From positions 1 through 11,830 of the forward strand of contig RFIU01000117.1 of the NCBI GenBank assembly GCA_003695555.1: a DNA stretch of 11,830 nucleotides. Reading direction: 5' to 3'. Position 1 is the first letter of the stretch, and each line of letters starts with the position of its first letter. Shown piece after piece: positions 6,086-11,830 of the stretch. The position numbers and the translations under genes are program-made. The notes beneath the pieces were generated by a model. That model had not been told where the DNA came from, did not search any database, and worked only from the letters and a program-made list of their open reading frames with translations. This DNA is from Alphaproteobacteria bacterium (GTDB taxonomy: Bacteria; Pseudomonadota; Alphaproteobacteria; Sphingomonadales; Rhodothalassiaceae).

Positions 6086-7141
6086 ATGAACGAGGGCGGA
6101 CCCACGCAAACGGGCGACAGGCCCGCCAGAAAGGCCTTGTTGCTGCGGCTCAAGGCTTGGTGGGAAGGCTATGACCCGGACGAGTATGCGCGCTGGGTGG
6201 CCGCGCGTGAGGCCGCCCTTCGTGCGGCCAACGGCAAGGATTCGCCAGAAGAAGTCGAAGAGCCGCCCGTCGTCGAGGACGAGCAGCCGGAAGAGCCCGA
6301 GCCTTCCGCTACGCCCGAAATTCCGATCGATCCCTGGGACGACCGCAGGGCCGAGATCGCCCAGTACATCTGGGGCGAAGGCTATTGCGGCCCCGGCGGA
6401 CCCGAACATGTCATTTCGATGTCAAAGCTGCTGGCACTCTCGCCGAAGCAGAGCCTGCTCGAGATCGGCTCCAATCTCGGCGGGCCGGCGCGCACGCTTG
6501 CCCAGAAGTTCGGTGTCTGGGTGACCGGCTATGAATCGTCTCCCAACCTCGTCGAGCTCGCCAATGAGATCTCGCATCGCAAGGGTCTGCTGAAGAAGGC
6601 CGAGGTCTTTCACTATGACCCCGACACGATCACCGATTTTGATCGACGCTATGACCGTGCGCTGGCCAAGGAGAGCCTCTATCAGGTCGAGAACAAGGCT
6701 CATCTGCTGGAGGTGGTCGAGGCGCACATGAAGCCCGGCGCCCTTTTCCTGATCACCGATTACGTGCTCGGCGACGAATCCTGGGTCGCTACCGACGAAT
6801 ACCGCGAATGGCGCGATCGGGAATCCGAGCGCCGTCGGCCGCGCCTGACCACCGCCGAGGACATCGTCTCGATGCTGAAGAAGGTGCGCTTCAATATTCG
6901 GGTCAATGAGGACGTTTCGGATCACTATATCGAACTCATCAATGAAAGCTGGAAGGGCGCCGACCGGGTGGCCGAAAAGGTCGCCACGCAAGACGACGGC
7001 GAAGCGCTGGTGCAGACCCTCTTGCGCGAGGCGGAATTCTGGTCCACGCGCGTGCGCCTGCTGAGAGACGGCAAGCTTCGCGTTCGGCGCATTCTCGCCA
7101 CCAAGAAGTCGGAAAAGCCGGCGATGCTGTCTGACTGGTAG
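6086..7141 (+). CDS. class I SAM-dependent methyltransferase-like protein, function unknown
   Basis: 351 residues. A basic N-terminal segment with GYDPDEYARWVAAREAALRA (about residues 27-46) is followed by an acidic, proline-containing linker (about 52-80). The methyltransferase domain then begins near YIWGEGYCGPGG (about 94-105). The SAM-binding motif I is LLEIGSNLGGPARTLAQKFG, ending in a beta strand and VTGYESS, where the acidic residue E probably contacts the ribose. The usual GxGxGG loop reads GSNLGG, which resembles the GxGGPA loop of phosphoethanolamine and sterol N-/C-methyltransferases. Further on, DRALAKESLYQVENKAHLL and MKPGALFLITDYVL match later motifs of that group. The substrate cannot be read from sequence. 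ATG at 6086 was chosen although its ribosome binding site is weak (GTGGA at 6075-6079), because upstream codons to GTG 5996 are basic and non-conserved in look. It lies between pheT and lepA, on the same strand as both. Confidence 0.75.
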   Translation: MNEGGPTQTGDRPARKALLLRLKAWWEGYDPDEYARWVAAREAALRAANGKDSPEEVEEPPVVEDEQPEEPEPSATPEIPIDPWDDRRAEIAQYIWGEGYCGPGGPEHVISMSKLLALSPKQSLLEIGSNLGGPARTLAQKFGVWVTGYESSPNLVELANEISHRKGLLKKAEVFHYDPDTITDFDRRYDRALAKESLYQVENKAHLLEVVEAHMKPGALFLITDYVLGDESWVATDEYREWRDRESERRRPRLTTAEDIVSMLKKVRFNIRVNEDVSDHYIELINESWKGADRVAEKVATQDDGEALVQTLLREAEFWSTRVRLLRDGKLRVRRILATKKSEKPAMLSDW

Positions 7142-7226
7142 GGCCCGCCTTTTTGCTGTCGCACCATCACTTTCCTGCTTGCTTCCCGGTATCTCGTGCG
7201 CCAACGGCAGTGGTACGCCTTTCCTC

Positions 7227-7255
7227 TTGGCGAGGGCGGGTCCTGTGGCTATGTA
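7227..7255 (+). promoter_or_regulatory. putative lepA promoter implying a leaderless transcript
   Basis: TTGGCG (7227-7232) and TATGTA (7250-7255) are 17 bases apart. The -10 box ends 7 bases before the lepA ATG (7263), so transcription would begin at or next to the start codon. No Shine-Dalgarno sequence precedes that ATG (GTAAGCGCCC). The -35 box also forms one arm of a CGCCAA/TTGGCG inverted repeat (7199-7204 and 7227-7232). Confidence 0.5.
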
Positions 7256-7262
7256 AGCGCCC

Positions 7263-9065
7263 ATGACCGAGATCAGCCGCATCCGCAATTTCGCGATCAT
7301 CGCCCATATTGACCATGGCAAATCGACTCTCGCCGACCGCCTCATTCAGATCTGCGAAGGCCTGAGCGAGCGTGAGATGCGCGAGCAGGTGCTCGATTCG
7401 ATGGAGATCGAGCGCGAACGCGGGATCACCATCAAGGCGCAGACGGTCCGTCTCGAATATCGTGCGCGCGATGGCGAGACCTGGGTTCTCAATCTGATGG
7501 ACACGCCAGGTCACGTCGATTTCTCCTATGAGGTGTCGCGTTCGTTGGCCGCCTGCGAAGGCTCGCTGCTGATCGTCGATGCGAGCCAGGGGGTGGAAGC
7601 CCAGACGCTCGCCAATGTCTATCAGGCCTTGGAGGCCGATCACGAGATCATCCCCGTGCTCAACAAGATCGATCTTCCGGCCGCAGAGCCCGAGCGGGTG
7701 AAGCGCCAGATCGAGGATGTCATCGGGCTCGATGCATCGGATGCGATCTGCGTATCGGCGAAGACCGGCGAAGGGGTGGAGGATGTGCTGGAAGCGATCA
7801 TCCATCGGCTGCCGCCGCCGGCGGGCGACGCGGCAGCGCCGACCCGCGCGCTGCTGGTGGACAGCTGGTACGACGCCTATCTCGGGGTCATCGTTCTGGT
7901 TCGTGTCATCGACGGCCGGCTGAAGAAGGGGCAGACGATCCGGATGATGGCGACCGGTGCCGAATACGAGATCGACGAGGTCGGCGTCTTCACCCCGAAG
8001 AAGATGCCCGTCGCGTCCCTCGGGCCCGGCGAGATCGGATTCATCACCGCCGGCATCAAGGAGGTGGCGGATACCCGGGTCGGCGACACGATCACCGATG
8101 CGCGCCGCCCCTGCACCAAACCGCTTCCCGGTTTCCGACCCACCCGTTCGGTGGTCTTCTGCGGTCTCTTTCCGGCCGATGCGGCGGATTACGAACATCT
8201 GCGCGAAAGTCTCGCCAAGCTCAGGCTCAATGACGCGAGCTTCGAATTCGAACCCGAAACCTCTGCCGCCCTCGGCTTCGGCTTCCGCTGCGGCTTTCTC
8301 GGCATGCTGCATCTCGAGATCGTTCAGGAGCGCCTGCGTCGCGAGTTCGGGCTCGAGCTCATCACCACCAGCCCCTCAGTCGTCTATCGCGTGCATCTGA
8401 CCGACGGCACGGTCAAGGAGATCCACAATCCGGCCGACATGCCCGATCCGGTCCGCATCGCGAAAATCGAGGAGCCCTGGATCGAGGCGACCATTCTGGT
8501 TCCGGACGAGTTTCTCGGCGCGGTCCTGAAGCTGTGCGAGGAACGGCGCGGCATCCAGAAGGATCTGACCTATGCCGGCAGTCGGGCGATGCTGGTCTAT
8601 GAGCTGCCCTTGAACGAGGTCGTCTATGACTTCTATGACCGCCTGAAGTCCGTCTCGCGCGGCTATGCCAGCTTCGACTATCAGATGGCGGACTATCGCG
8701 AAGGCGATCTCGTCCGGATGACCATTCTGATCAATGGCGAACCGGTCGATGCGCTCTCGGTGCTCGTCCACCGCTCGCAGGCCGAGCGCCGCGGGCGCAT
8801 GCTGGTCAAGCGCCTGAAGGAGCTGATCCCGCGTCACCTTTTCAAGATCCCGATTCAGGCGGCGATCGGCGGCAAGATCATCGCCCGCGAAACGATTCCC
8901 GCGCTGCGCAAGGATGTCACCGCCAAATGCTATGGCGGCGACGTCAGTCGCAAGCGCAAGCTGCTCGAAAAGCAGAAGGCGGGCAAGAAGCGGATGCGCG
9001 CCTTCGGCAAGGTCGATGTGCCGCACGATGCCTTCATCGCCGCCTTGAAAATGGGTGACGAATAG
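7263..9065 (+). CDS. lepA: elongation factor 4 (ribosome-associated translational GTPase LepA)
   Basis: 600 residues, the standard LepA length. The N-terminus MTEISRIRNFAIIAHIDHGK is diagnostic. G-domain motifs are G1 AHIDHGKST (14-22), G2 RGIT (53-56), G3 DTPGH (80-84), G4 NKID (134-137) and G5 SAK (165-167). Domain II follows, then the EF-G-like domains III and V and the LepA-specific C-terminal domain, ending with EKQKAGKKRMRAFGKVDVP, the conserved basic tail. LepA binds the ribosome with GTP. It has been proposed to catalyse back-translocation and to help translation initiation or 30S assembly, and is often dispensable under good growth conditions. Homology fixes the start at 7263. Unlike its neighbours it has no ribosome binding site. 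It stands 121 bases after the methyltransferase-like gene and seems to have its own promoter. I saw no clear terminator after it. Confidence 0.98.
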   Translation: MTEISRIRNFAIIAHIDHGKSTLADRLIQICEGLSEREMREQVLDSMEIERERGITIKAQTVRLEYRARDGETWVLNLMDTPGHVDFSYEVSRSLAACEGSLLIVDASQGVEAQTLANVYQALEADHEIIPVLNKIDLPAAEPERVKRQIEDVIGLDASDAICVSAKTGEGVEDVLEAIIHRLPPPAGDAAAPTRALLVDSWYDAYLGVIVLVRVIDGRLKKGQTIRMMATGAEYEIDEVGVFTPKKMPVASLGPGEIGFITAGIKEVADTRVGDTITDARRPCTKPLPGFRPTRSVVFCGLFPADAADYEHLRESLAKLRLNDASFEFEPETSAALGFGFRCGFLGMLHLEIVQERLRREFGLELITTSPSVVYRVHLTDGTVKEIHNPADMPDPVRIAKIEEPWIEATILVPDEFLGAVLKLCEERRGIQKDLTYAGSRAMLVYELPLNEVVYDFYDRLKSVSRGYASFDYQMADYREGDLVRMTILINGEPVDALSVLVHRSQAERRGRMLVKRLKELIPRHLFKIPIQAAIGGKIIARETIPALRKDVTAKCYGGDVSRKRKLLEKQKAGKKRMRAFGKVDVPHDAFIAALKMGDE

Positions 9066-9172
9066 TCTCCCTCCTCGGCACGACGAACCCTGCCGCCACC
9101 CTCTCCCCCGGAAACAGCTGCGAACATTCGTTGCCCCTGCTGCCATCCGGGCGGGTTCATCGTGGCACGGCA

Positions 9173-9188
9173 TTTAGCCTTCCTTAAC
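9173..9188 (+). promoter_or_regulatory. CtrA-like binding site upstream of the chemoreceptor gene
   Basis: TTTA-N7-TTAAC matches the alphaproteobacterial CtrA consensus TTAA-N7-TTAAC with one mismatch in the first half-site and correct spacing. The TTAA at 9184-9187 is the only one I noticed in this GC-rich window. CtrA commonly controls motility and chemotaxis genes in alphaproteobacteria, which fits the downstream gene. Confidence 0.45.
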
Positions 9189-9196
9189 GGCTGGCA

Positions 9197-9212
9197 TGGC
9201 AGATTGGCTGCA
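9197..9212 (+). promoter_or_regulatory. sigma54-like -24/-12 element upstream of the chemoreceptor gene
   Basis: TGGCAG-N5-CTGCA keeps the invariant GG at -24 and GC at -12 with correct spacing, compared with the TGGCAC-N5-TTGCA consensus. The start would be near 9223, giving a leader of about 63 bases. Sigma54 drives many flagellar genes, so the placement is plausible, but no enhancer-binding site was identified. Confidence 0.4.
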
Positions 9213-9248
9213 ACCTGTCATGAGACAAGGCGGGCAAGAACATCGTTC

Positions 9249-9258
9249 ATGCATGCAT
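9249..9258. repeat. 10-bp perfect palindrome in the chemoreceptor leader
   Basis: ATGCATGCAT (9249-9258) is its own reverse complement and lies 27 bases before the start codon, just upstream of the ribosome binding site GAGGAG (9271-9276). It could be a regulator site. It may also be chance. Confidence 0.3.
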
Positions 9259-9285
9259 ACCGCTTCCGAAGAGGAGACATAGAGG

Positions 9286-11517
9286 ATGAAGACCTCCTCA
9301 GCTGATCGCATCGCCGGCTGGCGCGAGACCGTTCGTGACTTTTTCACCGTTCGAAATTCGCTGCTCGCCATCGTCGGCGCGCTCGTCGTGGTAGTGACCT
9401 TTTATGGTGCCTTTGCCGCCCTCGATGCCCAACGCAAGAAGGCGGCGGCCGAGCTTCAGGTGCGCCTCAACGAAACGGTCGATGTCATTATCGGCGCCCA
9501 GCTTGCGCTCGCCAATGAGCGCGGCATCATCAATACGGCCCTCGGTTTTCCGGATGTTCCCGAGGCGAAGTTCGTCGAGATGGCCCGGCGCGAGCGGGAC
9601 AAGTTCGAGAAGAACTATGCGCGCATCGCCGACGAGGTCGAAGCGCTGCCGGATTTCGCGAACAAGTCGACACTGCTCGAGGCGGTCGCGAAGAAATATG
9701 AAGAGATCCAGCAGTTGCGGCCGATCGTCGATGGGGCGCTCGGCGTTGCCGGCGATGCTCGCCCGAAACGCATCGCCCGCAAGATGTTTTCGGCGGCAAC
9801 GGGTCTGATCGAGACGCTGCGCGATCTCGATCTCTCATTACTCTATGCCTTTCCGGCGCCGGATCCACGGGTCAGCGCCAATGAGCAGCTGAAGTATCTG
9901 CTCTGGCGGATGCAGGAATATTCGTCGCGCGACTGGGCGACGATCGGTGCCAACATGGCCTCGGGGCGGCCGCTCTCCAGCCTGCAGCTTCAGCTCGTCT
10001 CGAATTATGGCGGCTATGTCGAAGCGTCCTGGACCGACGTCAAGTCGCTGGTCGCCTCGGATCTGATTTCCGACGAACTCGCCGACATGCTCGACGAGGT
10101 CGAGGACACCTTCTTCGGCGAATTCGCCGATGTGCGCGACCAGGTCTATGCCGCCGCGGAGGTCGAGGAGCCCTATCCCTTCTCGGCGATGGAATGGGTC
10201 GAGAAGGCGACCGCCGCCCTGCTGCCGGTCCAGGCGCTTGCCGACAAGGCGGGTGAGGAATCGGCCGAGGTGGCTGTGGCGAACGCCAGCATACAGGCGG
10301 CCGCCTTCTGGAAGGACGTCTTCATCCTGCTCTTCTCGCTCGCGATTGGCGGTGCGGCATTCTGGCTCGTCACCGTTCGGATCGTTCGTCCGATGGCGCA
10401 GCTCACTGACGAGATGAAGGAGCTGGCCCAGGGCAATCTCGAGATCGAGGTGATCGGTCTGGAGCGCCATGACGAGATCGGCGAGATGGCGCGCTCGGTG
10501 CAGGTGTTCAAGGACAATGCGATCGAGAAGATCCGTCTCGAGGAAGAGCAGCGCGAGGCGGAAGAACGCCGCCGCCTCGAGCGCGAAGAGGCGGAGCGCC
10601 GCGAGCGCGAGCGCGAGGAGGCGCGTCGGCGCGAGGAAGCCGAGCGCGAAGAAGAGGCACGCCGCAAGCGCCGCGAGGAGATGCTGGCGCTTGCCGATGC
10701 CTTCGAGGCCTCGGTCATGAAGGTGGTGGATGGTCTGGCCGACGCCTCGCGCGAGATGGAGCGGGCGGCGCGCGAACTGACCGAAACGGCCGAGGACACG
10801 ACGGCGAAGTCGGCAGTGGTCTCGACCACCGCCGAGCAGGCGACCAATGCCCTGCAGATGGTCGCCAGCGCGGCCGAAGAGCTGTCGGCATCGGTGCGCG
10901 AGATCGCTCAGCAGACCAACCAGTCGAGCCGCGCGGCGAAGGATGCCGTCGGTCGTACCGAGGGGGCCGCCGATGACATCAAGGAACTGGTCGATGCCGC
11001 CCAGCGAATCGGCGAGGTAGTGAACCTGATCAACGACATTGCCGAGCAGACCAATCTGCTGGCGCTGAACGCGACGATCGAGGCGGCGCGCGCTGGCGAG
11101 GCCGGAAAGGGCTTCGCGGTGGTCGCCTCAGAGGTAAAGTCGCTGGCCAACCAGACCGCCAAGGCGACCAGCGACATCTCGGACCAGATCTCGGAGATGC
11201 AGGCAGCGACCAACAAGGCGGTGTCGGCGATGGAGGCGATCCAGGCGATCATCCGCGAGATCGACGAGACCGCCGTCGGCATCGCCACTTCGGTCGAGGA
11301 ACAGGATGCTTCCACCCAGGAGATCGCCCGCAATGTCGCCGAAGTTTCCGCCGGTGCCCAGGACATCGCGCGCGACATGACGGTGCTCAACGAAGGTGCC
11401 GCGACCACCGGTGCAGCGGCCAATCAGGTGCTCGGTTCCGCCCAGCACCTCGCCAAGGAGTCCGACGAACTGCGCAAGCAGGTGGAGGAGTTTCTCCAGA
11501 ATATCCGTGCTGCCTGA
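9286..11517 (+). CDS. methyl-accepting chemotaxis protein with large periplasmic domain, HAMP and extended charged helix
   Basis: 743 residues, acting at the inner membrane to pass signals to CheA/CheW. TM1 is about residues 25-46 and TM2 about 345-364. Between them lies a helical periplasmic domain of roughly 295 residues, including LANERGIINTALGFPDVP (75-92), which recalls the ERG-N-AL helices of other alphaproteobacterial receptors; its ligand is unknown. A HAMP domain follows (about 365-415, RIVRPMAQLTDEMKELAQGN). Next comes a very charged Glu/Arg helix (about 413-465), a linker (LADAFEASVMKVVDGLA), and the MCP signalling domain (about 500-743). Its hairpin tip IAEQTNLLALNATIEAARAG is fully conserved. 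The C-terminus (EEFLQNIRAA) has no NWETF-type pentapeptide for CheR/CheB tethering. The start is set by GAGGAG 9 bases before the ATG. The gene seems monocistronic, with possible CtrA and sigma54 sites upstream and a terminator downstream. Confidence 0.95.
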   Translation: MKTSSADRIAGWRETVRDFFTVRNSLLAIVGALVVVVTFYGAFAALDAQRKKAAAELQVRLNETVDVIIGAQLALANERGIINTALGFPDVPEAKFVEMARRERDKFEKNYARIADEVEALPDFANKSTLLEAVAKKYEEIQQLRPIVDGALGVAGDARPKRIARKMFSAATGLIETLRDLDLSLLYAFPAPDPRVSANEQLKYLLWRMQEYSSRDWATIGANMASGRPLSSLQLQLVSNYGGYVEASWTDVKSLVASDLISDELADMLDEVEDTFFGEFADVRDQVYAAAEVEEPYPFSAMEWVEKATAALLPVQALADKAGEESAEVAVANASIQAAAFWKDVFILLFSLAIGGAAFWLVTVRIVRPMAQLTDEMKELAQGNLEIEVIGLERHDEIGEMARSVQVFKDNAIEKIRLEEEQREAEERRRLEREEAERREREREEARRREEAEREEEARRKRREEMLALADAFEASVMKVVDGLADASREMERAARELTETAEDTTAKSAVVSTTAEQATNALQMVASAAEELSASVREIAQQTNQSSRAAKDAVGRTEGAADDIKELVDAAQRIGEVVNLINDIAEQTNLLALNATIEAARAGEAGKGFAVVASEVKSLANQTAKATSDISDQISEMQAATNKAVSAMEAIQAIIREIDETAVGIATSVEEQDASTQEIARNVAEVSAGAQDIARDMTVLNEGAATTGAAANQVLGSAQHLAKESDELRKQVEEFLQNIRAA

Positions 11518-11538
11518 ACGTCCGACCATTTCTCATCG

Positions 11539-11557
11539 CGCCCCGTTTTCCGGGGCG
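11539..11557 (+). other. hairpin shortly after the chemoreceptor stop
   Basis: CGCCCCG and CGGGGCG form a perfect 7-bp stem with loop TTTTC, 21 bases after the stop codon. No T-run follows. It may stabilise the 3' end or support the terminator downstream. Confidence 0.45.
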
Positions 11558-11585
11558 ATCACGAAGAGCATCTCGCTTTTCACCT

Positions 11586-11624
11586 CCCCCGGCCGGCCTT
11601 TACGGGCCGCGCCGGGGGCATTTC
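11586..11624 (+). terminator. rho-independent-type terminator after the chemoreceptor gene
   Basis: CCCCCGGCCGGCC (11586-11598) pairs with GGCCG-C-GCCGGGGG (11605-11618), giving a 13-bp GC stem with one bulged C and loop TTTACG. It is followed by CATTTCTG, a short T-rich tail. It is the strongest terminator-like structure in the window and separates the chemoreceptor gene from pyrE. Confidence 0.7.
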
Positions 11625-11668
11625 TGTGGCGCGCCCAGCCCGGCTGATCGGCGCCAGGGCCGCTCCGG

Positions 11669-11697
11669 TTGATCGCTCGCCGGCCGCATGCTAGCTC
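11669..11697 (+). promoter_or_regulatory. weak candidate promoter for pyrE
   Basis: TTGATC (11669-11674) and TAGCTC (11692-11697) are 17 bases apart, placing a start about 25 bases before the pyrE ATG. The -10 box is a poor match. The position between a terminator and a gene with a good ribosome binding site is the main support. Confidence 0.35.
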
Positions 11698-11730
11698 GCC
11701 CTCATCGGATGCAGGAAGGAGACTGAAGGC

Positions 11731-11830
11731 ATGGAAACCGCCGAGGTTCTGCAGGAATTCCGCGAGGCCGGGGCTCTGCTCGAGGGGCATTTCATCCTTT
11801 CCTCGGGTCGCCACAGCGCCGTCTATCTGC
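11731..11830 (+). CDS. pyrE: orotate phosphoribosyltransferase, N-terminal fragment (cut off by the window edge)
   Basis: The first 33 residues are visible: METAEVLQEFREAGALLEG followed by HFILSSGRHSAVYL. The sequence GALLEGHFILSSG-H---YL is characteristic of PyrE in alphaproteobacteria. The enzyme joins orotate and PRPP to make orotidine 5'-phosphate in pyrimidine synthesis. AAGGAG (11716-11721) is 9 bases before the ATG. The PRPP-binding loop lies beyond the edge, so the activity rests on this short match. Confidence 0.88.
   Translation, partial: METAEVLQEFREAGALLEGHFILSSGRHSAVYL

Noticed and set aside
9066..9172. Search for a lepA terminator
   Set aside because: Only very short stems such as CGTG-G-CACG were found, none followed by a T-run, so no terminator is called.
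7167..9173. Two long minus-strand open frames opposite lepA (7167-8312 and 8376-9173)
   Set aside because: Both lie antisense to an unambiguous lepA and look like composition artefacts.

Overview
This is a GC-rich stretch of ordinary chromosome, most likely from an alphaproteobacterium. The evidence is the sequence character of the proteins (RpmI/RplT/PheST, LepA, and a methyl-accepting chemotaxis protein of the alphaproteobacterial style with no CheR/CheB-tethering tail), AAGGAG-type ribosome binding sites, a GTG-started pheS, and a CtrA-like site before the chemoreceptor gene. I cannot name the genus.

Layout. At the left edge, on the minus strand, are the N-terminal part of a cobalamin-binding-type substrate-binding protein (1-365) and, just upstream of it in the same direction, a TraB/GumN-family protein (399-1331); the 33-base gap suggests one transcript. 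A 332-base divergent region (1332-1663) holds a good sigma70-type promoter (TTGCCA, 17 bases, TATAAG) and hairpins. It drives the plus-strand operon rpmI-rplT-pheS-pheT (1664-5826), which encodes ribosomal proteins L35 and L20 and both subunits of phenylalanyl-tRNA synthetase. pheS and pheT overlap by four bases (ATGA). Neither infC nor ihfA, the frequent partners of this operon, lies beside it here.

After a 259-base gap comes an unnamed SAM-dependent methyltransferase-like gene (6086-7141) with an acidic linker and a variant SAM-binding loop. Next is lepA (7263-9065), encoding the ribosomal GTPase EF4. The only promoter I can see places its transcript start at or next to the ATG, so lepA may be translated from a leaderless mRNA. 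A 220-base gap then carries a CtrA-like site and a sigma54-like -24/-12 element ahead of a 743-residue chemoreceptor gene (9286-11517). That receptor has a large helical periplasmic domain of unknown ligand and a long Glu/Arg-rich helix between HAMP and the signalling domain. A strong rho-independent-type terminator follows, and the first 33 codons of pyrE (pyrimidine synthesis) run off the right edge.

Together the window is mainly translation machinery followed by a motility/chemotaxis gene and a nucleotide-synthesis gene. I found no CRISPR array, insertion sequence, prophage, tRNA or rRNA, and no convincing new multi-gene system. The most interesting leads are regulatory (leaderless lepA, the CtrA/sigma54 module, hairpins in the rpmI-rplT leader and spacer) and two poorly defined proteins (the methyltransferase and the chemoreceptor's input domain).
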